Assembly: GCA_030840545.1 (NCBI GenBank)
Contig: JAVEEH010000025.1
Location: 1 to 29,467, forward strand
Length of the DNA: 29,467 nt
Direction of reading: 5' to 3'
Origin: Frankiaceae bacterium
GTDB lineage: Bacteria; Actinomycetota; Actinomycetes; JAFAQI01
The translations under genes and the position numbers were made by a program. Every line of letters begins with the position of its first letter. Positions within the stretch are counted from its first letter, which is position 1. The notes under the pieces were generated by a model. It was not told the DNA's origin, did not search any database, and saw only the letters and a list, made by a program, of their open reading frames with translations. Below are positions 23,434 through 29,467 of the stretch, piece by piece.

Positions 23434-24030
23434 TCAGCCGGTCAGATGGAAGATCACCGGCGTGGCCTGGACGCCGGCGATGGTGACGTAGAGGCGGTAG
23501 GTGCCGGGCTGAGCCTCGGCGAGCCCAGATGGGCAGCCCTGAGCCGACCGGTGGCGATCCCAGACAAGGCCGTAGACGATCGTCTTGCCCGCCTTGAGCC
23601 GGGTGCGCGCGAGCACACCCGACAGCGTGCAGTCGGCCGAGGACCAGACCCGGTCCGCGCCGGACAGGACCGTCCAGACCCGGGCGCCGGGCGAGGTCTG
23701 GAAGCGGCAGGTCCGACCGGAGACGTTCCGTACGACGGCAGCGAGACGCGGGGTGACGCCGGCCGGGTAGACCGCTGCGTCGGTCGAGGCCGCGACGGCC
23801 AGGTCGGCGTGCCGGCAGAGCGTCAGCGCCGGCGTGGTCGACGGCGGCGTGGTCGACGACGGGCTGGTCGAGGGCGAGGCGCTCGGCTTCGGGGTGCTGC
23901 TGCCGGCCCCGCAGGCATAGGCCACGAGGGCGACGACCAGCACCAGCACCACGAGCAGAGCGGCGCGGCGTACCCAGTAGACCCCGGCCGGCTCGGGCCC
24001 GACCGGGTGCAGCAGCGGGCTCCCGTCCAC
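23434..24030 (-). CDS. Membrane-anchored extracellular protein of unknown function
   Basis: This 198-residue protein has a short cytoplasmic lead with DGSPLLHPVGPEP and VYWVRRA, one membrane helix (ALLVVLVLVVALVAYA), a Ser/Thr/Pro-rich stalk, and an outer domain of about 130 residues with paired cysteines (LCRHADL, RTCRFQT, ADCTLSG and GCPSGL) and alternating beta-like strands. The lead-plus-helix pattern recurs in actinobacterial proteins near disA/mutY, in my memory, with no known function. The cysteine after the helix lacks a proper lipobox. Start GTG 24030 is preferred to TTG 24069, because TAGCAT lies seven bases upstream of it. The gene is divergent from mutY and may be cotranscribed with cheB, 97 or 151 bases downstream depending on the cheB start. 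Confidence 0.75.
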   Translation of the reverse strand: MDGSPLLHPVGPEPAGVYWVRRAALLVVLVLVVALVAYACGAGSSTPKPSASPSTSPSSTTPPSTTPALTLCRHADLAVAASTDAAVYPAGVTPRLAAVVRNVSGRTCRFQTSPGARVWTVLSGADRVWSSADCTLSGVLARTRLKAGKTIVYGLVWDRHRSAQGCPSGLAEAQPGTYRLYVTIAGVQATPVIFHLTG

Positions 24031-24037
24031 GTCCCGG

Positions 24038-24043
24038 ATGCTA
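24038..24043 (-). promoter_or_regulatory. Putative -10 hexamer of a leaderless promoter for the membrane-anchored protein
   Basis: TAGCAT on the minus strand is followed by seven bases and GTG 24030. A TTGCAC lies upstream, but 20 bases from it, so the -35 is uncertain. Confidence 0.45.
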
Positions 24044-24082
24044 GGGGTGCGGGTCTCGGAGCCGTGCAAGGATCGGCCGGCG

Positions 24083-24949
24083 ATGACGCAGCCGGCCTTC
24101 GGACGCCGGGTGACCCGGTGGTACGCCGGGGCTGCCCGTGACCTGCCGTGGCGCGCGGCGGATGTCTCGCCGTGGGGCGTGCTGGTCAGTGAGGCGATGC
24201 TCCAGCAGACGCCGGTGGCGAGGGTCCGGCCGGCCTGGCTGGCCTGGATGTCGCGTTGGCCGAGTCCCGCTGCGCTCGCGGCGGCGCCCGCAGGGGAGGC
24301 GGTGCGTGCCTGGGGTCGGCTGGGCTACCCCCGCCGGGCGCTGCGCCTGCATGCCGCCGCCACCGCGATCGTGGAACGTCATGGCGGCGCCGTTCCGTCG
24401 TCGGTCGAGGATCTGCAGGCGCTGCCGGGGGTGGGCAACTACACCGCGGCCGCCGTGGCGGCGTTCGCCTTCGGGGCGTCGACGGCGGTGCTCGACACCA
24501 ACGTGCGCCGGGTCTATGCACGCGTCTTCGACGGGGTCGCCAATGCGACGGGCACTCCGACCGCAAGCGAACGGACGGCAGCGCTCGAACGGTTGCCCGC
24601 CGTGGACGCTCCGACCTACAGCGTCGCGGTCATGGAGCTCGGCGCCGTGGTCTGCGTGGCGCGGTCACCGAAATGCACCAGCTGCCCGGTGCGGTCCGAC
24701 TGCCGCTGGCTGGCGTCGGGTCGACCGGCGCCGGAAGTGGCGCGCCGCGGGCAGAGCTATGTCGGCACCGACCGACAGGCCCGGGGCCGCTTGCTCGGCG
24801 TGTTGCGAGAGTCCGTCGAACCGGTCGCCGCCGCGGCTCTCGACGTGGTGTGGCACGACCCGGCACAACGAGCCCGCGCGCTCGACGGACTCGTGGCCGA
24901 CGGGTTGGTGGAGCCGCTCGCGGACGGACGCTACCGGTTGCCGGCGTGA
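24083..24949 (+). CDS. mutY: A/G-specific adenine glycosylase MutY (short form)
   Basis: The 288-residue enzyme removes adenine mispaired with 8-oxoguanine. It has the catalytic glutamate in SEAMLQQT (Glu37), the helix-hairpin-helix LPGVGNYTAAAVAAFAFG with tyrosine in place of the lyase lysine, the catalytic aspartate in VLDTNVRR, and a [4Fe-4S] cluster motif C-x6-C-x2-C-x5-C near residues 193-210. It is shorter than E. coli MutY: only about 75 residues follow the cluster, with no visible NUDIX-like domain for 8-oxoG recognition, as is common in actinobacterial members. ATG 24083 has AAGGA upstream. Its stop overlaps the gdpD start (GTGA), so the two are coupled. Confidence 0.93.
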   Translation: MTQPAFGRRVTRWYAGAARDLPWRAADVSPWGVLVSEAMLQQTPVARVRPAWLAWMSRWPSPAALAAAPAGEAVRAWGRLGYPRRALRLHAAATAIVERHGGAVPSSVEDLQALPGVGNYTAAAVAAFAFGASTAVLDTNVRRVYARVFDGVANATGTPTASERTAALERLPAVDAPTYSVAVMELGAVVCVARSPKCTSCPVRSDCRWLASGRPAPEVARRGQSYVGTDRQARGRLLGVLRESVEPVAAAALDVVWHDPAQRARALDGLVADGLVEPLADGRYRLPA

Positions 24950-25635
24950 GCGGGCACCGCGTCGTCCATGCGTTCGCTCACCGCGGCGGGCGGGCGCATG
25001 GCCCCGACAACACGCTCGAGACGTTCCGCGCCGCGCTGTCCCTCGGCGCGGTCGGGCTGGAGACCGACGCCTGGCTCACCCGGGACGGCACCGTCGTGCT
25101 CGACCACGACGGGGTGCACCGCGCGGCCAAGCGCAGGCACGAGCCGATGGCGGAGGTACGACGCGATGAGCTGCCGGCACACGTGCCGACACTAGACGAG
25201 CTGTATGTGGCGTGTGGCACGGACTTCGAGCTGGCGATCGATGTGAAGCTGCCGGAGGTCGGGGCGCGCGTCGTCGAGATCGCTCGCGAGTTCAACGCGA
25301 CATCACGGTTGTGGCTTGTCGGCGGAACCCCGGGTCTGCTGAGCAGCTGGGGACGTCTCGACCCCGACGTGCATCTGGCGATGACCGTGCGGCCGGCCCA
25401 GGGTCGGGCGGCGACGGCGCTCGCCGCGCGCACGGCCGGGGCGGACGCGTTGAACATGCGCTGGATGTGGTGGACGGCACGGCGCGTGCGCCAGGTGCAA
25501 GCGATGGGCGTGCTGGCGTTCGCCTACGACGCCCAGTCGACGTTCGCGCTTCGGCGTACCGCGCGCCTCGGTCTCGACGGGGTGTTCAGCGACCATGTCG
25601 ATCGCATGACCTCCGTGCTCGGCATCGCGCGCTGA
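24946..25635 (+). CDS. Glycerophosphodiester phosphodiesterase family protein
   Basis: The 229-residue TIM-barrel protein has the family motifs AHRGG and PDNTLETF near the N-terminus, LETDAWLTRDGTVVLDHD for the metal-binding Glu/Asp and catalytic His, FELAIDVKLP with a further acidic ligand position, and GLDGVFSDHVD near the C-terminus. These enzymes cleave glycerophosphodiesters to glycerol-3-phosphate and an alcohol. No signal peptide is seen, so it is cytoplasmic. The GTG start overlaps the mutY stop by three bases. A compact hairpin follows the stop codon directly. Confidence 0.88.
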   Translation: MSGHRVVHAFAHRGGRAHGPDNTLETFRAALSLGAVGLETDAWLTRDGTVVLDHDGVHRAAKRRHEPMAEVRRDELPAHVPTLDELYVACGTDFELAIDVKLPEVGARVVEIAREFNATSRLWLVGGTPGLLSSWGRLDPDVHLAMTVRPAQGRAATALAARTAGADALNMRWMWWTARRVRQVQAMGVLAFAYDAQSTFALRRTARLGLDGVFSDHVDRMTSVLGIAR

Positions 25636-25655
25636 CTACCCGGTCTTCCGGGTAG
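25636..25655 (+). terminator. Stem-loop directly after gdpD
   Basis: A perfect 8-bp stem (CTACCCGG / CCGGGTAG) with a TCTT loop begins at the first base after the gdpD stop. There is no T-tract, so it is either a weak intrinsic terminator of the actinobacterial type or an mRNA 3'-end structure. Confidence 0.55.
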
Positions 25656-25712
25656 CGTCCAGGCCTGGGCGGGAAGGAAGAACGTGGTCCGGTCCTCTGA
25701 CGGAGGTGAACA

Positions 25713-27110
25713 TTGAGCCGCCGCTGGCTCGTTGCGGTCGCCGTCGCGCTCGGTGGCATCGCGCTCGGCTCCTCCGCGCACGGCGCGGTTTCACTGCGCG
25801 GTCTGCACCGCATTCGCCACGTCGTGATGATCGTCCAGGAGAACCGCTCCTTCGACTCCTACTTCGGCACCTTCCCCGGCACCGACGGATTCCCGCGAAG
25901 GCATGGCCGGGTGTCGGTATGCGTTCCCGACCCGGCCGTCGGTCGTTGCCAGCGTCCGTATCACGACACACATGACGTCAACGGCGGGGGTCCGCACGAC
26001 CGGGCTGCGTTCGCGACCGATGTCGACCACGGCCGGATGGACGGGTTTCTCCGCTCCGCGGAGGACGCTGTGACCGGATGCGCCGCCACGGACAACCCGT
26101 TTTGTGGCGGTGCACGTCACCCCGACGTGATGGGTTACCACGACGGCAGAGACATCCCGAACTACTGGGCCTATGCGCGCAACTTCGTGCTCCAGGACCA
26201 CATGTTCGAAGCAGCGTCGTCCTGGAGTCTCCCGGAACATCTGTTCCTCGTCTCCGGGTGGTCGGCGAACTGTCTGGTGCCACTGGTCACCTCGTCCTGC
26301 CAGAACTCGTCCGACCAGTTTCCGCAGGGCTACGCCGAAGGCGAGCCGGCAACGACGTACCCGTGGCCAGCCGTGCATTACGACTGGACCGACCTGACCT
26401 ATCTGCTGCATCGTGCGCACGTCAGCTGGCGCTACTACCTCGACCAGGGTCTTCAGCCAGACTGCCCGCGCGGCGCCATGGCGTGCCCGCCAAGGGCGCA
26501 ACGCGTTGGCGTCCCGGGGATCTGGAACCCGCTGCCCGCATTCGACACCGTGCACGCCGATGGGGAGCTGGGCAACGTCGTGGCCGTGAACCGCCTGTTC
26601 ACAGACGCCCGGGCCGGCACGCTGCCGGCAGTCTCCTGGGTCGTGCCCAACAACAACGACAGTGAGCACCCTCCCGCGACGATCAAGGTGGGCCAGTCAT
26701 ACGTCACGCGGATCGTGAATGCGTTGATGCGCAGCCCGGACTGGAAGTCCACTGCCATCTTCGTGACCTGGGACGACTGGGGCGGCTTCTACGACCACGT
26801 CCGTCCGCCCGCCGCCGACATCAATGGCTACGGGTTCCGCGTTCCCGGCCTCGTCATCAGCCCCTACGCGCGGACGGGCTACGTCGACCATCAGATCCTG
26901 ACGACAGATGCCTACCTGAAGTTCATCGAAGACGACTTCCTCGGCGGCCAACGACTCGACCCGCGCACGGACGGGCGGCCCGACCCGCGCCCTACCGTCC
27001 GGGAAGACGCTCGGATCCTCGGCAATCTGCTCACCGACTTCGACTTCACGCAACGACCGCGCGCGCCATTGTTGCTCCCGGTGCGCCCACACACTGACCT
27101 AACGGGCTAG
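25713..27110 (+). CDS. Secreted phosphoesterase (phospholipase C / AcpA-like family)
   Basis: The 465-residue protein has a signal peptide (hydrophobic 5-23, cleavage near SAHGA) and the alkaline-phosphatase-like phosphoesterase fold of bacterial non-specific phospholipase C and AcpA acid phosphatases. Motifs include VVMIVQENRSFDSYFG, MFEAASSWSLPEHLFLVSG, SWVVPNNNDSEHPP, IFVTWDDWGGFYDHV and FRVPGLVISPYAR, which carry the metal-binding Glu/Asn, Asp and His residues. It lacks the extra C-terminal domains of longer phospholipases C. It could release phosphate or diacylglycerol from phospholipids outside the cell. The start is a rare TTG at 25713, supported by GGAGGTGA at 25702-25709; no ATG or GTG is in frame nearby. 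Its stop shares a CTAG with the stop of the convergent GNAT gene. Confidence 0.88.
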   Translation: MSRRWLVAVAVALGGIALGSSAHGAVSLRGLHRIRHVVMIVQENRSFDSYFGTFPGTDGFPRRHGRVSVCVPDPAVGRCQRPYHDTHDVNGGGPHDRAAFATDVDHGRMDGFLRSAEDAVTGCAATDNPFCGGARHPDVMGYHDGRDIPNYWAYARNFVLQDHMFEAASSWSLPEHLFLVSGWSANCLVPLVTSSCQNSSDQFPQGYAEGEPATTYPWPAVHYDWTDLTYLLHRAHVSWRYYLDQGLQPDCPRGAMACPPRAQRVGVPGIWNPLPAFDTVHADGELGNVVAVNRLFTDARAGTLPAVSWVVPNNNDSEHPPATIKVGQSYVTRIVNALMRSPDWKSTAIFVTWDDWGGFYDHVRPPAADINGYGFRVPGLVISPYARTGYVDHQILTTDAYLKFIEDDFLGGQRLDPRTDGRPDPRPTVREDARILGNLLTDFDFTQRPRAPLLLPVRPHTDLTG

Positions 27111-27619
27111 CGGTCCGGAAGTGCGAGCCAGTCATCCCAGGTGATGTCGCGCCCGACGTGGCGCGGGCTGTGCAGCGGCCATGCGGTTGCGATCCAGGTC
27201 GGCACGAAGTCGGTGAGTGCCGCCTCGACGTCACTGCCGACAAGCCTGTCGACGACCCACCATGAGATCTCGGCGTCGGCGCCGAGTTTCTCCGGCGGGT
27301 CGATGTAGACGCATCCGAGAAGTTCGGACTCGGCCTCGTCGAACAGCGCGTAGTTGAACGACTCGTGCCGTGCGATCTCCGCTTCGTGGCGGGCGAGGTC
27401 CTGCCGATCCTGCTCATGCGTCATCGTCGCCGGCGGCCAGCCCCACGCCTTACCGAAGATGCGCCAGAGACGAGGCTGCGACCCCATGACGGCCGACATG
27501 TCCAGATCGACGTCGGAGGCTCTGATCGGTCGGAGGTGGTGGCCGGTCGGCAGGTCGGCGCGCACCGGATGCTCGAAGCTCCCCGGTAACCACGGGCGAG
27601 GTTCCGGCGTGGTGGTCAT
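27107..27619 (-). CDS. GNAT-like N-acetyltransferase family protein
   Basis: This 170-residue protein has the outline of a GNAT domain: an N-terminal strand with LRPIRASDVDLDMSAVM, a helical acceptor region rich in His/Glu (DRQDLARHEAEIARHES), then FNYALFDEAESELLGCVYIDP and AEISWWVVDRLVGSDVEAAL for the central strands. The acetyl-CoA pyrophosphate loop (Q/RxxGxG/A) is not clear; the position reads VVDRLVGSDV. It is therefore either divergent or inactive. ATG 27619 is chosen because AGGA lies eight bases upstream; the substrate is unknown. It converges with the phosphoesterase gene, and the two stop codons overlap within one CTAG. Confidence 0.65.
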   Translation of the reverse strand: MTTTPEPRPWLPGSFEHPVRADLPTGHHLRPIRASDVDLDMSAVMGSQPRLWRIFGKAWGWPPATMTHEQDRQDLARHEAEIARHESFNYALFDEAESELLGCVYIDPPEKLGADAEISWWVVDRLVGSDVEAALTDFVPTWIATAWPLHSPRHVGRDITWDDWLALPDR

Positions 27620-27676
27620 TCGCAAAATCCTGGAGTGCAGGGCTGGGTCTGTCGAGGTCCATCCGGATCTCAGCGG

Positions 27677-28060
27677 CTAGCAGCGACCGGCCTTGGTGGC
27701 CCGGAGCAGCTGCGGGCGGGGCGTCAACGCCGGCATCCCGTTCATGATGTGCCAGCACGAGCGATCACCGCGTGCGGACGAGATTCGCAGGACGCCAACG
27801 CCCATGGTGAAGTCCACGTGTCCGCCCGGCGCCACCAGCCGGCGGTGGCAACCGCGACAACCGGTGATGCGGACCGGTCCCGCCGTGTCGTTCAGGAAGC
27901 GATAGTGCGGTGCGTAGGTGCGCACCGTCGCATCGGAACGGTGCACCGTCGTCTGCACCGGTGCCGGCGTGGGCGAGGGCGGGTTGGAACCGGAGCAGCC
28001 AACGGCAGCCAAGGTGAGAGCGACGACAAACGCGGAAAGAAGGCTGCGGCTCCTGGGCAT
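27677..28060 (-). CDS. Small secreted lipoprotein of unknown function
   Basis: The 127-residue protein starts with a basic n-region (MPRSRS), a hydrophobic core and a lipobox AAVGC with Cys22 as lipidation site, followed by a Pro/Ser/Thr-rich linker. The mature domain (about 45-127) contains a CRGC pair, another Cys in SCWH and a final GRC end. I do not recognise the family. The signal peptide fixes the start at ATG 28060, since the only upstream in-frame option (TTG 28075) is within the stem-loop described next. No ribosome-binding site is available: the base before ATG adjoins a 16-bp stem. Expression may therefore be low, or controlled by that structure. Confidence 0.65.
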   Translation of the reverse strand: MPRSRSLLSAFVVALTLAAVGCSGSNPPSPTPAPVQTTVHRSDATVRTYAPHYRFLNDTAGPVRITGCRGCHRRLVAPGGHVDFTMGVGVLRISSARGDRSCWHIMNGMPALTPRPQLLRATKAGRC

Positions 28061-28061
28061 G

Positions 28062-28104
28062 CCGGTAGGACGCAACCTGGGGCAAATCGGTTGCGTCCTA
28101 CCGG
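28062..28104 (-). terminator. Perfect 16-bp inverted repeat after clpC
   Basis: Arms 28062-28077 and 28089-28104 are perfectly complementary (CCGGTAGGACGCAACC and its reverse complement) around an 11-base loop. The structure begins four bases after the clpC stop (last base of the clpC stop codon is 28109) and has no T-tract. Termination of clpC is the likely role. The far end of the stem is one base before the ATG of the lipoprotein gene on the same strand. Confidence 0.8.
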
Positions 28105-28108
28105 GAAA

Positions 28109-29467
28109 TCATGCCTCCGGGGTGGCCGGCTCCTCGGTGCCGGCGGCCGCCTCGACGGGCGGAGCGTCCGGCGCGATCGGTTTGGTCTCGCCACGGAAGT
28201 TGAACCGTTGCTGATCGGCGTTGTCGGGATCGTCCTCGACATCGACGACGACGATCTGACCCGCGGTGAGCTCGCCGTAAAGGATCTTCTCGGACAGGAT
28301 GTCCTCGATCTCCCGCTGGATCGTCCGGCGCAGCGGACGGGCACCCAGGACGGGGTCATAACCCTTCTTGGCGAGCAGCTTCTTGGCCTCGGACGTGAGC
28401 TCGATCGCCATGTCGCGGTTCTTCATCTGGGCGTCGACCCGGTTGATCATGAGGTCGACGATCTCGACGATGTTCTCCTCGGTCAGCTGGTGGAAGACGA
28501 TCGTGTCGTCCACCCGGTTGAGGAACTCCGGCCGGAAGTGCTGCTTCAGCTCGTCGACCACCTTCGTCTTCATCCGCTCGTAGGACGACGCGTCGGTCTG
28601 CTCGCCGGCGAAGCCGAGGTTGATGCCCTTCGCGATGTCACGAGTGCCGAGGTTGGTCGTCATGATGATGACCGTGTTCTTGAAGTCGACCGTGCGACCT
28701 TGCGAGTCGGTGAGCCGGCCGTCCTCGAGCACCTGGAGCAACGTGTTGAAGACGTCCGGATGCGCCTTCTCGACCTCGTCGAACAACACCACCGAGAACG
28801 GCTTGCGGCGCACCCGCTCGGTGAGCTGTCCGCCCTCTTCGTAACCGACGTAGCCGGGGGGCGAACCGACGAGCCGCGAGACCGTGTGCTTTTCCATGAA
28901 CTCGCTCATGTCGAGCTGGATCAGCGCGTCCTCGTCGCCGAACAAGAACTCGGCGAGCGTCTTCGACAGCTCGGTCTTGCCGACACCTGACGGCCCGGCG
29001 AAGATGAACGAGCCGCCGGGACGCTTCGGGTCCTTGAGACCGGCACGAGTACGCCGGATCGCCTGTGACACCGCCTTGACCGCTTGCTCCTGGCCGATGA
29101 CGCGCTTGTGCAGCTCGTCCTCCATGCGCAGCAGCCGGGCCGTCTCCTCCTCGGTGAGCTTGAACACCGGGATGCCGGTCCAGGTCGCCAGGACCTCGGC
29201 GATCTCCTCGTCGGTGACCTCGGCGACGACGTCCATGTCGCCGGCCTTCCACTCCTTCTCGCGCGTCGCCTTCTCGGCCAGGAGTGTCTTCTCCTTGTCG
29301 CGCAGCGACGCGGCCTTCTCGAAGTCCTGCGCGTCGATCGCGCTCTCCTTCTCCCGACGTACGCCGGCGATCTTCTCGTCGAACTCGCGCAGGTCCGGCG
29401 GCGCGGTCATCCGACGGATGCGCATCCGCGAACCCGCCTCGTCGATGAGGTCGATCGCCTTGTCGGG
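28109..29467 (-). CDS. clpC: ClpC AAA+ protease ATPase, C-terminal part, cut by the right edge
   Basis: The last 452 residues are present; the N-terminal domain and first ATPase lie beyond the window. The fragment opens at the end of D1 with DKAIDLIDEAGSRMR. It then has the middle-domain region including a UVR-like segment (DAQDFEKAASLRDKEK) and ATWTGIPVFKLTEEE. The second AAA+ module follows with Walker A GPSGVGKTEL, pore loop GSPPGYVGYEEGG, Walker B VVLFDEVEKAH, and sensor and arginine residues in the FRPEFLNRVDD and GARPLRR motifs. ClpC unfolds substrates for ClpP1P2. The C-terminal tail is acidic and Pro/Ala-rich. A hairpin follows the stop. All visible motifs are intact. Confidence 0.96.
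   Translation of the reverse strand, partial: PDKAIDLIDEAGSRMRIRRMTAPPDLREFDEKIAGVRREKESAIDAQDFEKAASLRDKEKTLLAEKATREKEWKAGDMDVVAEVTDEEIAEVLATWTGIPVFKLTEEETARLLRMEDELHKRVIGQEQAVKAVSQAIRRTRAGLKDPKRPGGSFIFAGPSGVGKTELSKTLAEFLFGDEDALIQLDMSEFMEKHTVSRLVGSPPGYVGYEEGGQLTERVRRKPFSVVLFDEVEKAHPDVFNTLLQVLEDGRLTDSQGRTVDFKNTVIIMTTNLGTRDIAKGINLGFAGEQTDASSYERMKTKVVDELKQHFRPEFLNRVDDTIVFHQLTEENIVEIVDLMINRVDAQMKNRDMAIELTSEAKKLLAKKGYDPVLGARPLRRTIQREIEDILSEKILYGELTAGQIVVVDVEDDPDNADQQRFNFRGETKPIAPDAPPVEAAAGTEEPATPEA

Overview
The window is a GC-rich, gene-dense piece of an actinobacterial chromosome. No gap between genes exceeds about 175 bases, and many neighbours overlap by 4-14 bases. The gene content is typical core Actinobacteria: a BldN-type developmental sigma factor with an RsbN-like partner, the 32-residue ribosomal protein bS22, a 13E12/DUF222 protein, radA-disA, mutY and clpC. 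From memory, the order HAD phosphatase / alpha-beta hydrolase / acyltransferase / SDR / bS22 / excisionase-type HTH / ProC / TIM-barrel isomerase / cysteine-rich conserved protein resembles both the Mycobacterium tuberculosis Rv0495c-Rv0505c region and the Streptomyces bldN-proC region. A BldN-type sigma factor points to a differentiating or sporulating lineage; a cheB-cheR-cheW cluster suggests chemosensory ability. I cannot name the genus.

Layout. (1) 1-408, minus: start of a class A penicillin-binding protein running off the left edge. (2) 582-4293, plus: a developmental cassette of an ECF sigma factor with a BldN-like N-terminal extension, an RsbN-like membrane anti-sigma (DUF5667), and a secreted LPXTG-type surface protein. 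The last two genes each have an upstream element matching the sigma-BldN promoter consensus as I recall it (CGTAAC-N16-CGTTGA), one of them exactly. (3) 4400-5332, plus: HAD-IB phosphatase. (4) 13010 down to 5319, minus: ProC, a cupredoxin, an AcuC-type deacetylase, a phosphatase-like protein, an HTH protein, bS22, a SAM-hydrolase-family protein, an SDR, a PlsC-type acyltransferase and an alpha/beta hydrolase. (5) 13054-17755: a DUF222 protein, a methyltransferase, proline dehydrogenase, a sugar-phosphate-isomerase-like protein and the cysteine-rich conserved protein. (6) 17815-20363, plus: radA and disA (DNA repair and c-di-AMP synthesis). (7) 23282 down to 20354, minus: cheB-cheR-cheW with translationally coupled overlaps and no cheA, cheY or receptor in view. 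(8) 23434-29467: a membrane-anchored protein, mutY-gdpD, a secreted phosphoesterase, a GNAT-like protein, a small lipoprotein and the C-terminal half of clpC.

The most interesting signals are four. First, the apparent sigma-BldN regulatory circuit reaching a sortase substrate. Second, a SAM-hydrolase-family protein in which two of the three expected catalytic residues look substituted. Third, a 16-bp perfect hairpin that ends one base before the lipoprotein start codon. Fourth, at least seven genes whose start codon lies 6-7 bases after a TANNNT -10 hexamer, as expected for leaderless mRNAs. I saw no tRNA, rRNA, CRISPR array, insertion sequence or prophage gene.
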